From the NCBI GenBank assembly GCA_902577875.1, contig CACHAX010000008.1, positions 1-52,945 on the forward strand: a stretch of 52,945 nucleotides of DNA, in the 5' to 3' direction. Made by a program: the position numbers and the translations under genes. How positions within the stretch are numbered: position 1 is the first letter of the stretch; the number at the start of each line of letters is the position of its first letter. Shown here in pieces: positions 26,530 through 36,863 of this stretch. The stretch is from an uncultured Pelagibacteraceae bacterium. GTDB taxonomy: Bacteria; Pseudomonadota; Alphaproteobacteria; Pelagibacterales; Pelagibacteraceae. The notes under the pieces were generated by a model that was not told where the DNA came from, made no database searches, and saw only the letters and a list, made by a program, of their open reading frames with translations.

Positions 26530-27153
26530 ATGTCCAGCTTTAAAAAAGGTGGAATATTTATTCTTTCCTCTCCATCTGGTGCAGGAAAAACCACTCTAGT
26601 AAAAAAAATTGCAAAAAATAAAAACTTTTTCATATCTATCTCACATACCACCAGATCACCAAGGTTGAATGAAAAAGATGGAAAAGATTATTATTTTACG
26701 TCAAAAAATTATTTTAAAAAACTTATTACAAAAAATAAATTTTTAGAGCATGCAAAAGTTTTTAATAATTATTATGGTTCATCAAAAAAATTGGTTTTAG
26801 AAAAATTAAAAGAAGGAAAAAATATTATTTTTGATATAGATTGGCAAGGAACAAGACAGATCAGAAATAAAAAATTAAAATTTAAACTTCTGACAATATT
26901 TATATTACCTCCATCAAAAAAAGAATTATATAAAAGATTAATTAAAAGAGAAAAAAAAAATATGAAAACAGTTGAAAAAAGAATGAAGGGATTTAAAAAA
27001 GATTTATCAAGATGGAAAGAATATGATTTAGTTGTAATTAATGATGATTTAAACAATTGTTATAATAAAATTATGAAAGAAATAAAAAATAAAAAAAAAA
27101 TTTATTTCGACAAGAAATTTATTAGTAATCATGTTAAAAAATTACTAATTTAA
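26530..27153 (+). CDS. gmk: Guanylate kinase
   Basis: 207 residues. The P-loop is [14 protein letters not shown] (about 13-26); [19 protein letters not shown] binds GMP, and [11 protein letters not shown] is the Walker B-like segment. It phosphorylates GMP to GDP. The protein is very lysine-rich, with poly-A encoded stretches. Its last 9 bases overlap the convergent rsmA gene. Confidence 0.95.
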   Translation: MSSFKKGGIFILSSPSGAGKTTLVKKIAKNKNFFISISHTTRSPRLNEKDGKDYYFTSKNYFKKLITKNKFLEHAKVFNNYYGSSKKLVLEKLKEGKNIIFDIDWQGTRQIRNKKLKFKLLTIFILPPSKKELYKRLIKREKKNMKTVEKRMKGFKKDLSRWKEYDLVVINDDLNNCYNKIMKEIKNKKKIYFDKKFISNHVKKLLI

Positions 27154-27921
27154 ACTTTCATAAGTTTTACAAATTTCAATATATTGATCGATTGACAGAT
27201 TTTGAGGTCTTAAATTTAAATCTATGTTTAATTTTTTTGCTATATCTTCGTAATTAAAAAATAACTGTTTCATTGGTTTTTTTATCATTTTTCTTTTTTG
27301 GTTGAAAAAAATATTTGTTATATGTTCAAGATTTTTGGTATTTTTCAATTTTTCAATTTTTTTTTTTGGCTCAAACGTTATTAGCGAACTCCAAACTTTA
27401 GGTATGGGATAAAAATTCTTAGGATTAATATCAAATTCTTTTGTTCTACACATTTTCCATGCAGTTAAAATTGACAATCTTCCATAATTTTTTGAATTTT
27501 CTTTTGCAATAATTCTGTCCGCAACTTCTTTTTGGAATACAAAGATAAATCTTTCAAAAATTTTATTTAAATCATTTAGTCTGATAAAAGATATTAAAAT
27601 TTTAGTAGAAATATTATAAGGCAGATTTCCAAAAACTTTAATTGGAGAATTAAACTTAAATTTTTCTATACAATTTAAAATATCTTCATTGATTACTTCA
27701 ATATTATCAAATTTCTTATTTAATTTTTTTGATAATTCTGTGTCTTTTTCAATAACAATTAATTTATTTGGTTTTTTTTCTAATATTTTTTCTGTTAAAT
27801 TACCTGTCCCTGGACCGATCTCTAAAACAATATCTTCTTGACATAAATTTCCAGCCTTGACAATATTTTCTAGTGTATTTTTCTCATTTAAAAAGTTTTG
27901 GCCAAGGCTTTTTTTTGGCAT
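27145..27921 (-). CDS. rsmA: 16S rRNA dimethyladenosine transferase
   Basis: 258 residues. KKSLGQNFL at the start, the SAM motif [16 protein letters not shown] (about 33-48) and the catalytic NLPYNIS (about 99-105) are diagnostic of RsmA/KsgA. It dimethylates two adenines in helix 45 of 16S rRNA during 30S maturation. Last gene of the lptF-lptG-lptD-surA-pdxA-rsmA run, a conserved proteobacterial order; 4 bases after pdxA. Confidence 0.96.
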   Translation of the reverse strand: MPKKSLGQNFLNEKNTLENIVKAGNLCQEDIVLEIGPGTGNLTEKILEKKPNKLIVIEKDTELSKKLNKKFDNIEVINEDILNCIEKFKFNSPIKVFGNLPYNISTKILISFIRLNDLNKIFERFIFVFQKEVADRIIAKENSKNYGRLSILTAWKMCRTKEFDINPKNFYPIPKVWSSLITFEPKKKIEKLKNTKNLEHITNIFFNQKRKMIKKPMKQLFFNYEDIAKKLNIDLNLRPQNLSIDQYIEICKTYESLN

Positions 27922-27925
27922 TAGA

Positions 27926-28888
27926 TTAATTTAAGCTGTCTACAAACTTCATTGCATAGTAAAATGAAGATGGATCTGATTTATTTTTGCCTATCATTTG
28001 AGTATTAGGCCCGTGGTCTGGCGATATTCTAATAAAGGGTAATCCAACAGTTATATTTATCGCATTAAAATTAAAAAGAGTTTTTATTGGAACTAAAACT
28101 TGATCATGATACATACCGATAACTAAATTATATTTTGTAATATTTTTTTTTAAAAAAAAGGTATCTGCAGAAAATGGACCATCAATATTTAATCCTCTTT
28201 TTTTCAGTGTTTTTATGGCGGGAATTATAATTTTTTCCTCTTCGCTATATTTGTCAGTAGTTTCGCAATGTGGGTTTAAACCTAATACTGCAAAATTAAC
28301 CTTTTCCCTTAATATTTGATGATAAAATTCATTTAACTTTATTACATTCTTAATAATTTTATCTTTTGTAATCTTTTTCGTAATATATTTTACTGGAACG
28401 TGAGTAGTTATAGGAGAAACTGAAAATTTCTTATTATAAATTAACATAATTTCATCTTTAGATGAAGTTTTTTTAGAAAGATATTCAGTTACACCTAAAT
28501 ATTTTTTTTTTAAAAAAGTTTTTTTTGATATTGGGCCGTTTATTAAAACAACATTATTATTGCAACCCTTTATAATTTTAAGTGATGTATTAAAGCAATC
28601 TTCAATATATTTATTTGATTTATTTGAAATATTAGAAAAGACTTTGTTAAATTTATAATTTATATTTATTAGATTAACTTTTGATTTTTCAGCTTGTTTT
28701 AATTTATTTATGATCTTAAAATTGATCGTATAGTGTAACTTTTTTAACTGTTTCTCAAATAAATTTTTATTTCCTACAATTACAATTTTTCTTTTTAATT
28801 TTTTTACGTTTTTAAAATACTTGCCTAAAATTTCAGAGAATGTACTGTTTGGTTCTCCTAAAATAATTATAATATATTCAATATTCAT
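27926..28888 (-). CDS. pdxA: 4-hydroxythreonine-4-phosphate dehydrogenase
   Basis: 320 residues. Substrate and metal-binding positions are visible in LINGPISKKTFLKK, the metal His in TTHVPVKYI, GLNPHCETTDKYSEEE, IGMYHDQVLVPIK and the late SPDHGPNTQMIG. The enzyme oxidises 4-phosphohydroxy-threonine in the DXP-dependent pyridoxal phosphate route. It overlaps surA by 11 bases and lies in the usual surA-pdxA-rsmA order. Confidence 0.94.
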   Translation of the reverse strand: MNIEYIIIILGEPNSTFSEILGKYFKNVKKLKRKIVIVGNKNLFEKQLKKLHYTINFKIINKLKQAEKSKVNLININYKFNKVFSNISNKSNKYIEDCFNTSLKIIKGCNNNVVLINGPISKKTFLKKKYLGVTEYLSKKTSSKDEIMLIYNKKFSVSPITTHVPVKYITKKITKDKIIKNVIKLNEFYHQILREKVNFAVLGLNPHCETTDKYSEEEKIIIPAIKTLKKRGLNIDGPFSADTFFLKKNITKYNLVIGMYHDQVLVPIKTLFNFNAINITVGLPFIRISPDHGPNTQMIGKNKSDPSSFYYAMKFVDSLN

Positions 28889-29804
28889 TTATTACTGTAT
28901 TTTGTTTTAATTTTTTATAAAGCAAAAGAGAAAATTGATTGAGCTGTCTATTTTTCTCAAATTTAATAAATTCTTCCAATTCCTGATCTATATTTAAAGA
29001 TCGTTTAATTTCTCTTTTTTCATTTATTTTGAGCAATAGATATCCGTTTGGATATTTAATCGGTTTTGAAATACTATTTTTCTCTGTTTTGTTTAAAATA
29101 CTTAGTAGTTTGTCAGACAAGACTGTTTCTTTTATCCACCCAATTTCACCACCTTTATTGGCACTATTAGAGATACTATATTTTAATGCAGCACTTTTAA
29201 AACTATTTAATTTTATATATTTTTTAATTAAATCATATTTTTTTTGGAATTCATTTTTATTTTCAATTTCAAATAATATCTCTGATAGATTATATTCATA
29301 TTTTTTTTCGTTTGAAATTTTAATAATTAGTTTTTCTTTTAGATGTTCTCTATTTATTTTGACTAAAGAATTATATCTTCTTAAAATTAATTCATTCCAA
29401 AGAGCTTCGTATTTAATTTTTTCTATAACTTTTGTATAATCAATGTTATTTGCATTTAATAAATTTTTTAATTCTTGTTCATTTTTAACATTTTTATACT
29501 TCATCAAATTTTTTTTTAATTCATCAATAAACATTGTTTTTTCAACATTTTTATAGATTAATAACAATTCTTTTTTTTTGATTATTTCTCTTATTAATGA
29601 ATTTTCTGATATTTTGAGCATTTCTTTATTTGAAAGTTTTTTTAATTCAGGTCTTAAAAATATTAAATAATTTTTCTCTTGAATTATATCAAAATCGGTT
29701 ATTATTTGATCATCAATTTTAAATTTAATTTTAACTTGTCCATAAGTAAAACTAGTAAAAATAAAAAAAAATAAAAAAGATAGTAAAATTTTCGTTTTAA
29801 ACAT
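28878..29804 (-). CDS. surA: Periplasmic chaperone / peptidyl-prolyl isomerase SurA
   Basis: 308 residues. A signal peptide (MFKTKILLSFLFFFIFTSF) precedes the SurA N-terminal chaperone domain (VKIKFKIDDQIITDFDI through about 130). One parvulin-like domain follows, with the segment SKPIKYPNGYLLLKINEKR near 240-258. E. coli SurA is 428 residues with two parvulin domains, so this is a shortened single-domain version, as in other alphaproteobacteria. It helps outer-membrane proteins such as LptD fold, and here it directly follows lptD (3-base gap). Confidence 0.85.
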   Translation of the reverse strand: MFKTKILLSFLFFFIFTSFTYGQVKIKFKIDDQIITDFDIIQEKNYLIFLRPELKKLSNKEMLKISENSLIREIIKKKELLLIYKNVEKTMFIDELKKNLMKYKNVKNEQELKNLLNANNIDYTKVIEKIKYEALWNELILRRYNSLVKINREHLKEKLIIKISNEKKYEYNLSEILFEIENKNEFQKKYDLIKKYIKLNSFKSAALKYSISNSANKGGEIGWIKETVLSDKLLSILNKTEKNSISKPIKYPNGYLLLKINEKREIKRSLNIDQELEEFIKFEKNRQLNQFSLLLYKKLKQNTVINEY

Positions 29805-29807
29805 ATG

Positions 29808-32201
29808 TTAACCACCTACAACGCTTTCTAGATTTGAGACACCTATTTCAGTAAATGGAATAATCTTAATTAAAAAAGTTAAATTAGAGCTTGGTTCTAA
29901 ATTACCATCTGAATAAAATGATCTATTGAAACCTAAACTTAAAGATAAACAATCCGTCAAATATTCATAATTAACATTGTAATTTTGAGTATAGTCATTT
30001 TTCAAATCTCTAGTTAAATCAAAATTTATTTTGTTTTCTTTGTCTAATTTTAAAGATGAGTTTGCTCTAAAAGTTTCTTTATTATCAATATCAAAATCTT
30101 CAGTATAATATATAAAATTTGTAATTAAATTGTTACTTACAATGTTTAAATCTAACTCTTCCAAGTTACTATATTTTAGATTCTCATCATAAGAGAACTT
30201 ATATCCTAATTTTAGCTCATTTGATAAATTGTAGTCTATGTTCCCAAATATATCAGATCTTTTTTTATTTAATCTGGATTTTGATGGTAAATATATATTT
30301 TCCTCTGGTTTTAAAACGTTAGCAATTTTAAAATCTATAATACTCATATTATTAAGATCTTTTTTATTAAATTCTAAACCTAAACTAATTGACTCTCCAC
30401 CCTCTACTTCGTAAGAGGATCCAATTCTATTTAAATCAAAAACAGTATTATAATCCATAATAACATCTTTATTTGTCAAATTGCTATTACCGTTTGGACT
30501 ATATCTTAAAGATAAAATTGGTTGCAGATAATGATTATAATCTTGTGTTATTTTTTGTAGTGGGAATCCAGTATCTACTTTTATTGTTCCAAATAGATCA
30601 TAATCAGCATTGTCATTAAAATTTTGAGAATTGTTAGAATAGTTATTAGAGTTCTTTAATAGCAAAGTATAATTTGTCGATAAACCTGATTTATTTACAT
30701 AAGAGTTAGATTTGAATAAAAAATCGTTTGTAAATACAGCTTCTAAGATGTTTGTATCATAATTCTTATTATATCCATAAGACCTAAAATCAAACGTTCC
30801 ATTATAATTATCCGGAATCTTTAATTTTTTTGTAAAATCAAAATCTGGAAAAATATATTGATATCTATCATGATAGTTTCTTGATAAATCTTCATAAACC
30901 TTAAATGAAGTTTTTAAATTAGAGTCTGTAAATTTCCAATTTAAATCTAAATTTGACAATAGAAGATTATCATCAGATATTAAATTTGATGTTTTAGTTA
31001 AACTATAATTTTTTAAAAAATTATCACCTTTAACATTTTGTAAATTAATTTCATAAGATAAATCATCACTTATATTACCAATTTGATTATAAAAAAAATG
31101 CCCTTTAGTACCAGAATCACCAATTAAAAAGCCAAAATCACTTAAAATATCTGAGTTTTCTAAAGCCTGCCTATATTCATTTTGAAAAAGAAAACTTTTA
31201 TCTGCATAATAACGAGGGCTTAAAGTTAAATCTTTATCAACGTCTAAAATTTTAAAGTAGGGTATATTTATTGAAGTTCCAAAATTATTTGAGCTTGAAT
31301 AAGAAGGAGTTAAAAAGCCTGATTTTCGCTTAACGCTTGGATCAGGATGGTTAAAATATGGGAAATAAAATATTTTATGATCAAAAAGTTTAATCCAAGT
31401 ATCTTTATATTCAAATATTCTATTTTTTTTGTCGTGATTGAATTCATTTGTAATTAATTCCCATCCCCTACATTTTTTATTTTCTATATTACACGTGCTA
31501 AATACCGCTTTATGAACCTTAAGTTCATTTTCATTTGAATATGCGCTTCTACCTTTTAAGACAGGATCATTTTTATTGTTTCCAAAATATTCTTTTTCAA
31601 ATTCTACTTTAATTTCTTTTCCAGCTATTTCATTACTATTTAAATTTATCATTAAATCCTCGAAAATGTATTTGTTATTATATTTATCAATAATAAAGGA
31701 TTTTTTTGTTTTTATAATTTTTTGAGAAATATCAAATTCAAATGTATTTTTTAATTTATAAATGTTTTTATTATAGTCTTCTATAATTGCATCTTTATTT
31801 CCAAAGATTTTATTAGAGGCTCTATTAAAATAAATATCATTAGAATTCAAAACATATTTATTTTCAAGAACAATTTTCGTTTTTCCTTCACTAAAAAGAA
31901 TTTCTTTTTTTTTGTCATAAGAAATTTTATCACTTTCAATAGTTAAATTATTTTTTTTGTCATAAAAAAAAACATTGCTTGTTAATTTTAAAAATTTCAT
32001 ATTTTTATTGTATTCTATGTTTTTTGAAACAATTTTTATGTTTTTATTAGGGATTTTTAAAGTTGCATCTTCTGCAAATATAATTTCTCCATTATTTTTA
32101 ACATCCATTTTTAAGGCATCAAATTTCATTTCCTCAGAGAAACATTTTGAAGTTATAGATATAAATAAAATTATTAATAAAATTAATTTATTATTTTTCA
32201 T
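29808..32201 (-). CDS. lptD: LPS-assembly outer-membrane protein LptD
   Basis: 797 residues from the ATG at 32201, where a clean signal peptide (MKNNKLILLIILFISITS) begins; a TTG 6 codons earlier lacks sense as a start. The N-terminal jellyroll (OstA-like: MKFDALKMDVKNNGEIIFAED and repeating strands to about 200) is followed by the conserved CNIENKKCRGWEL cysteine pair region and FYFPYFNHPDPSVKRKSGFLTP, the entry to the beta barrel. It inserts lipopolysaccharide into the outer leaflet with LptE. It overlaps lptG by 11 bases. Confidence 0.94.
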   Translation of the reverse strand: MKNNKLILLIILFISITSKCFSEEMKFDALKMDVKNNGEIIFAEDATLKIPNKNIKIVSKNIEYNKNMKFLKLTSNVFFYDKKNNLTIESDKISYDKKKEILFSEGKTKIVLENKYVLNSNDIYFNRASNKIFGNKDAIIEDYNKNIYKLKNTFEFDISQKIIKTKKSFIIDKYNNKYIFEDLMINLNSNEIAGKEIKVEFEKEYFGNNKNDPVLKGRSAYSNENELKVHKAVFSTCNIENKKCRGWELITNEFNHDKKNRIFEYKDTWIKLFDHKIFYFPYFNHPDPSVKRKSGFLTPSYSSSNNFGTSINIPYFKILDVDKDLTLSPRYYADKSFLFQNEYRQALENSDILSDFGFLIGDSGTKGHFFYNQIGNISDDLSYEINLQNVKGDNFLKNYSLTKTSNLISDDNLLLSNLDLNWKFTDSNLKTSFKVYEDLSRNYHDRYQYIFPDFDFTKKLKIPDNYNGTFDFRSYGYNKNYDTNILEAVFTNDFLFKSNSYVNKSGLSTNYTLLLKNSNNYSNNSQNFNDNADYDLFGTIKVDTGFPLQKITQDYNHYLQPILSLRYSPNGNSNLTNKDVIMDYNTVFDLNRIGSSYEVEGGESISLGLEFNKKDLNNMSIIDFKIANVLKPEENIYLPSKSRLNKKRSDIFGNIDYNLSNELKLGYKFSYDENLKYSNLEELDLNIVSNNLITNFIYYTEDFDIDNKETFRANSSLKLDKENKINFDLTRDLKNDYTQNYNVNYEYLTDCLSLSLGFNRSFYSDGNLEPSSNLTFLIKIIPFTEIGVSNLESVVGG

Positions 32202-33274
32202 TAATTCTAAGTAGCCCAATATTGCAAATTAAAAAAAGTATAAGTAAAGGTACCCAAACCGATAAGTAAATTGGTAAAACACCTTTATTTCCAAGCGTGC
32301 TTGAGAAATAATTTAAAAAATAAACTGTAACAGAAACCGATATACCAAATAATATAATAAAAAATCTGGAATTTAATTTTCTAAGTTTATTTACAATTAT
32401 AAATCCTAAAATAGTCATTAATATATAAAAAATCGGCATACTATATAATTTATTTAAATGAATTTTTATGTCAGTATTTGAGTATCCTATTTTTAAATAA
32501 CTAATTGATAATTTATGTAATTCATAAATATTTAAAGAATTAAGATTAGAAAATAGATTCGATATAATTTCTCCATTAAATGTCGAATTATAAACATAGC
32601 TCATTAATTTTTTTGAACTCCCATTATCATTAATTAACGAAACATTTTTTAATTGCCAGTTTTTTTGATGCGATATTTGCTCTATCAGCAATAATTGTGC
32701 TTTTATTTTTAAAATATTTATCTGTTTCTGTGATTGTGATAGATTTTAACTTATTTTTATCGAATTTTTCAGCATGAATAACGTATATATTATCCTCAAT
32801 TTCTTCTTTAATCCACAATCCATCATCATTTACAACAGCAAGATACTCATTAGTATTTGAAAAACTGTTCTTGATATCTAAATATTTGCTCTGCAGTTTT
32901 GACGAAAATGAGTAATAAAAAACAAGTAAAAAAACTCCTATTAACAAAGATACTAATATTAAAAAATACAAAATTTTAAAATTATTAATTCCATTTGAGT
33001 GAAATATTTCAATCTCATTTTTATCTTTTAGCTTGAGATAAAAAGATTTCACTGTTATCAAAAAAATAAATGGAAAAATTTCAAACATTAAAGTTGGAGC
33101 ATTAAGTAATGACAAATATATTGTATAATAAATTTCAGTATTATACTTTTCTGTAAACCTTATTTCTTCGAAAATATTTATAATAATTACAATACAAAAA
33201 AAAGATAGACTTACTAAAAAAAAATTTTTTAAAAACAAAATAAATAAATAAATTTGGTATTTTTTTAAATTCAT
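32191..33274 (-). CDS. lptG: LPS export permease LptG, interrupted by a one-base frameshift
   Basis: Two overlapping frames together make one LptG: 33274-32630 (N-terminal 214 residues with three membrane segments and a periplasmic jellyroll ending ...IIADRANIAS) and a second frame ending at 32191 that continues with NWQLKNVSLIND and three more membrane helices. The junction is a run of seven A on the coding strand (plus-strand T7 at 32660-32666). With six A the reading would be ADRANIASKNWQLKNV, as expected for the family (about 360 residues). The start overlaps the lptF stop in an ATGA. LptG with LptF and LptB pulls lipopolysaccharide from the inner membrane and is essential where LPS is essential. 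A sequencing or assembly error, a recent mutation or polymerase slippage could explain the break. Confidence 0.88.
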
Positions 33275-34401
33275 AAATATTTAAATTTGAAATTAGATTT
33301 AATTAGTATTAAAAAATAAAATAAAAATATTAATAAGATTGGGAAAAATAAAAATAAAATCTCAAACTTATTTGAGAAAAATATAAATTTATGACTTAGC
33401 TCTGAAATTAAAATTATAAAAAAACCGACAAAAAATAACAAATATTTGAAATAACTTTGAAATATATTTAATTTAGGTTTTAATATAACTAACGAGCTAA
33501 TAAGTGACAAAATTATTATATATAATGGACTTACAGATCTTTTAATTAATTCTGTGTAGATATCTTTTATAAAAAAAGCATTTTGATCTTCACATTTATA
33601 ATATTTATTTTTTCTTTTATCTAAAAATTTAATAATACATTTGACCAGTATATGACTCTCTACCTCATCAACTTCTTGCTCTTTTCTGGTCTTAGAATTT
33701 AGTTTGTAAATATCATAAATAGTTTCTTTAAATCCAAGATTAAAACTTCCTTTTTCATCTATGTTCGTAATTTTTCCATTTAGAAGCTTAAAAGTATAAC
33801 CTTCTTTACTTTTAATTAACTTTCCTTTACTTGCTACGATTATTTTATTTTCTTTATTGTCTAACTTTTCTTTTATATAAATTCCCTCAAATTCACCATA
33901 ACCATCGTATTTTTCAACAAAAATTGTAAGGTTTCTTACGACATTAGAAAACTTTTTTTCTTGAATCAAATTTGGAAAAAATTCAATTGATGAATTTTTT
34001 AAATAATTTTGACCAAGGTTTTGAGTATATGGAACGATTATAAAGTTTAATATAAGATAAAAAAATGAGTATAAAATGGATACTTTTGCTAGAAAATTTA
34101 TGAATGAAATTTTTTTTATACCGTTGGTCCAAAAAACTAAAATTTCATTATTTTCCTCGTATTTATTTAATATTACAAATAATGTTAAAAAATAAGTAAA
34201 TATTATAAGTTTACTTAAAATTTTAGGAATATTTGTTAAGGAATAAAAAAAATATACTTTTATTGCATGACCTTGCTCTGAGACTATTTCTAGTAGGTTT
34301 ACTCCTTGAATTACCCATACAATTAAAGTAATTGCTATTGATGACAGTAAAAAAAAAGACAAAATGTCAGTTGATAATTTTCGATAAATTAATTTATTCA
34401 T
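33271..34401 (-). CDS. lptF: LPS export permease LptF
   Basis: 376 residues in the YjgP/YjgQ family: three helices (about 12-115), a periplasmic domain with KFSNVVRNLTIFVEKYDGYGEFEGIYIKE as strands, then three helices ending in a short basic tail. The segment GVNLLEIVSEQG near residue 30 matches the family's first-loop signature. It works with LptG and LptB. First gene of the LPS-transport run; pepA diverges 54 bases upstream. Confidence 0.92.
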   Translation of the reverse strand: MNKLIYRKLSTDILSFFLLSSIAITLIVWVIQGVNLLEIVSEQGHAIKVYFFYSLTNIPKILSKLIIFTYFLTLFVILNKYEENNEILVFWTNGIKKISFINFLAKVSILYSFFYLILNFIIVPYTQNLGQNYLKNSSIEFFPNLIQEKKFSNVVRNLTIFVEKYDGYGEFEGIYIKEKLDNKENKIIVASKGKLIKSKEGYTFKLLNGKITNIDEKGSFNLGFKETIYDIYKLNSKTRKEQEVDEVESHILVKCIIKFLDKRKNKYYKCEDQNAFFIKDIYTELIKRSVSPLYIIILSLISSLVILKPKLNIFQSYFKYLLFFVGFFIILISELSHKFIFFSNKFEILFLFFPILLIFLFYFLILIKSNFKFKYL

Positions 34402-34455
34402 TGAAATTATAAATTTATTAAATATACAACAATATCTATTAAATATTGCAAAAAA

Positions 34456-35892
34456 ATGAAGCTAAAATTAGATTTCTTAAATAAAGTTCCAAAAGAAGCT
34501 AAAGATAATGAGATTATTTTAGTAAAAGATAAAGCTAATAAAAACAAAATATTAAAATCTTTAAATAAATCAATATTTACAAATAAGTTATTTTTAGAGA
34601 AAAAATTCCTTCTTCAAAACATAAAAGATAAAAATTATATTTTTGTAAATTGCTTAAATTCTAAAACCTCCTTGGATTATGAGAAGCTTGGATCACAATT
34701 ATTTCTTTTTTTAAACAATAATAGTATCAATAGAAGTTTTTTGGTTTCAAATACATCCTATCTGACAAGTGTACAACTGGAAAAGTTTCTACATGGGGCA
34801 CAACTTAAGTCATACAAATTTGATGTTTATAAAACTAATAAGGAAAAAGATGAAACTAACAATTTATATGTAGTTGGTGATAAATACAAAAAATCTAATT
34901 TGTTGAGAAGTAAATTAAATTCACTTTTAGAAGGTGTTTTTCTTACTAGAGATCTTGTGTCTGAACCAGGAAATATTCTTTATCCAGATGAATATGCAAA
35001 ACGAATAACTAAATTAAGAAAATTAGGATTAAAAATTACTGTATATGACAAAAAAAAGCTAAAAAAAATGGGTATGAATGCATTATTGGGCGTTGGTCAA
35101 GGAAGTGTCAGAGGATCATATTTAGTTACTATAGAGTGGAACGGTGCAAAAAATAAATCTAAACCATTAGCATTTGTAGGAAAAGGTGTATGTTTTGACA
35201 CTGGAGGCTATTCATTAAAGCCAGCAAAGTTTATGGAAGATATGACATATGATATGGCAGGTTCAGCCACTGTAGTTGGTCTCATGAAAACTCTTGCATT
35301 AAGAAAATCTAAAATTAATGCTGTTGGTGTTGTAGGTCTTGTAGAAAATATGGTTAGTGGCAATGCTCAAAGACCAGGTGATATTGTAAAATCGTACAGT
35401 GGAAAAACTATTGAGATTCTAAATACGGATGCTGAAGGTAGGTTAGTTTTAGCCGATGCATTGACATTTACTGAAGAAAAATTTAAGCCTCAATTTATAG
35501 TTGACTTAGCAACATTAACCGGCGCTATAATTGTTTCTCTTGGTTCCGAGTATGCTGGTTTATTTTCAAATAACGACAAATTATCAAAACAATTAATAGA
35601 TGCAGGAAAAAGTGTTGAAGAAAAACTTTGGAGAATGCCTTTAAATGAGAATTTTGACAAATTGATAAATTCTAAAAATGCAGATATGCAAAATATTAAT
35701 TATGTTGGTGGAGCTGGATCCACAACAGCAGCACAATTTTTGCAAAGATTTATAATTAATAAAACTCCTTGGGCTCATTTAGATATTGCAGGTATGGCAT
35801 TTTCAAAATACGGTGGTGCATTAAATTCAGGAGGAGCAACCGGTTATGGTGTCAGATTGTTGAACAAATTAATAGAGGATAATTATGAGTAA
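34456..35892 (+). CDS. pepA: Leucyl aminopeptidase (M17)
   Basis: 478 residues. The C-terminal catalytic domain has GKGVCFDTGGYSLKP (metal ligands), the M17 signature NTDAEGRLVLADAL (about 323-336) and the late GGAGSTTAAQFLQRF and PWAHLDIAGMA. It removes N-terminal residues from peptides in the cytosol with two metal ions. The pepA/lptF divergent pair is a conserved proteobacterial arrangement. It overlaps ndk by 8 bases. Confidence 0.95.
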   Translation: MKLKLDFLNKVPKEAKDNEIILVKDKANKNKILKSLNKSIFTNKLFLEKKFLLQNIKDKNYIFVNCLNSKTSLDYEKLGSQLFLFLNNNSINRSFLVSNTSYLTSVQLEKFLHGAQLKSYKFDVYKTNKEKDETNNLYVVGDKYKKSNLLRSKLNSLLEGVFLTRDLVSEPGNILYPDEYAKRITKLRKLGLKITVYDKKKLKKMGMNALLGVGQGSVRGSYLVTIEWNGAKNKSKPLAFVGKGVCFDTGGYSLKPAKFMEDMTYDMAGSATVVGLMKTLALRKSKINAVGVVGLVENMVSGNAQRPGDIVKSYSGKTIEILNTDAEGRLVLADALTFTEEKFKPQFIVDLATLTGAIIVSLGSEYAGLFSNNDKLSKQLIDAGKSVEEKLWRMPLNENFDKLINSKNADMQNINYVGGAGSTTAAQFLQRFIINKTPWAHLDIAGMAFSKYGGALNSGGATGYGVRLLNKLIEDNYE

Positions 35893-36295
35893 AACTGAAC
35901 AAACTCTCTCAATAATTAAACCTGATGCGGTTGAAAGAAATCTTCAAGATCAAATTAAACAAGAATTTAAAAATAAAGGATTTGATATAATCAGAGAAAA
36001 GAAAATTCACATATCTAAGGAAGAAGCTGAAAGATTTTATAAAGTTCACGAGTCTAAGCCATTTTATAATGATCTATGCGCTTATTTATCTTCAGGACCA
36101 ATTATTGTTATTACCTTACAAAAAGAAAATGCTGTAATAGACAACAGAAAGTTAATGGGAGCAACAAATCCTAGAGATGCAGAAGAAGGAACACTGAGAA
36201 AAAAATATGGTATTTCCATCGATAAAAACTCTGTTCATGGTTCAGACAGCATAGAAAATGCAAAAATTGAAATAGAATTTTTTTTCAATAATTAA
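35885..36295 (+). CDS. ndk: Nucleoside diphosphate kinase
   Basis: 136 residues. TLSIIKPDAVERN opens the protein, MGATNPRDAEEGTLRKKYG is the nucleotide-binding region, and the phosphorylated His is in NSVHGSDS (about 117-124). It equilibrates NTP pools. Its 3' end overlaps the convergent purN by 11 bases. Confidence 0.96.
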   Translation: MSKTEQTLSIIKPDAVERNLQDQIKQEFKNKGFDIIREKKIHISKEEAERFYKVHESKPFYNDLCAYLSSGPIIVITLQKENAVIDNRKLMGATNPRDAEEGTLRKKYGISIDKNSVHGSDSIENAKIEIEFFFNN

Positions 36296-36863
36296 ATAAC
36301 AGCTTAATAATAGCTCTCGGATAGATTTTATGCTCAACTTTTAAAACTTTTTTTTCTAGAGTTTTTTCTGTATCTTTTTTTAAAATTTTTACTTTTTCTT
36401 GAAATATAATTTTTCCAGCATCTAACTTTTCATTAACAATATGAACTGTAGCTCCAGAATATTTTTCTCGATTTTTAATTGCCCTTCCGTGTGTATTCAA
36501 TCCTTTGTACTTAGGTAGAAGTGATGGATGGATATTTAATATAGGTTTAGAAAATTTTTTAATAAATTTTTTTGAGAGTATTTTCATAAATCCAGCTAAA
36601 CAAATCATATCAATCTTGTATTTTTTAATTAATTTTAAAACAAGATTTTCAAAATTTTTTTGATTTGAATATTTTATATAATGATTTTTTATTTTTGATT
36701 TATTTGCTATCATTAATCCTTTTGCATTTAAATTATTAGAAATAACTAATACAATTTTGAATAAAGATTTTTTTTGATTTGAATATTTTATTAATGATTT
36801 AAGATTGCTACCTCTGCCACTTATTAATACTGCAATTTTTTTTTTACCAGGAGATTTTTCCAC
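36285..36863 (-). CDS. purN: Phosphoribosylglycinamide formyltransferase
   Basis: 192 residues. VLISGRGSNLKSLIKY binds the phosphate, LAGFMKILSKKF and ILNIHPSLLPKYKG (catalytic His and the following loop) are family signatures, with Asp in VHIVNEKLDAGKII. It transfers a formyl group from 10-formyl-THF to GAR. It overlaps the end of purM by 20 bases. Confidence 0.95.
   Translation of the reverse strand: MEKSPGKKKIAVLISGRGSNLKSLIKYSNQKKSLFKIVLVISNNLNAKGLMIANKSKIKNHYIKYSNQKNFENLVLKLIKKYKIDMICLAGFMKILSKKFIKKFSKPILNIHPSLLPKYKGLNTHGRAIKNREKYSGATVHIVNEKLDAGKIIFQEKVKILKKDTEKTLEKKVLKVEHKIYPRAIIKLLFNY

Noticed and set aside
32655..32670. Programmed -1 ribosomal frameshift at A AAA AAA in lptG
   Set aside because: The heptamer fits the slippery pattern, but the -1 frame reads ACT GGC AAT TAA and terminates; the family sequence needs loss of one base instead.
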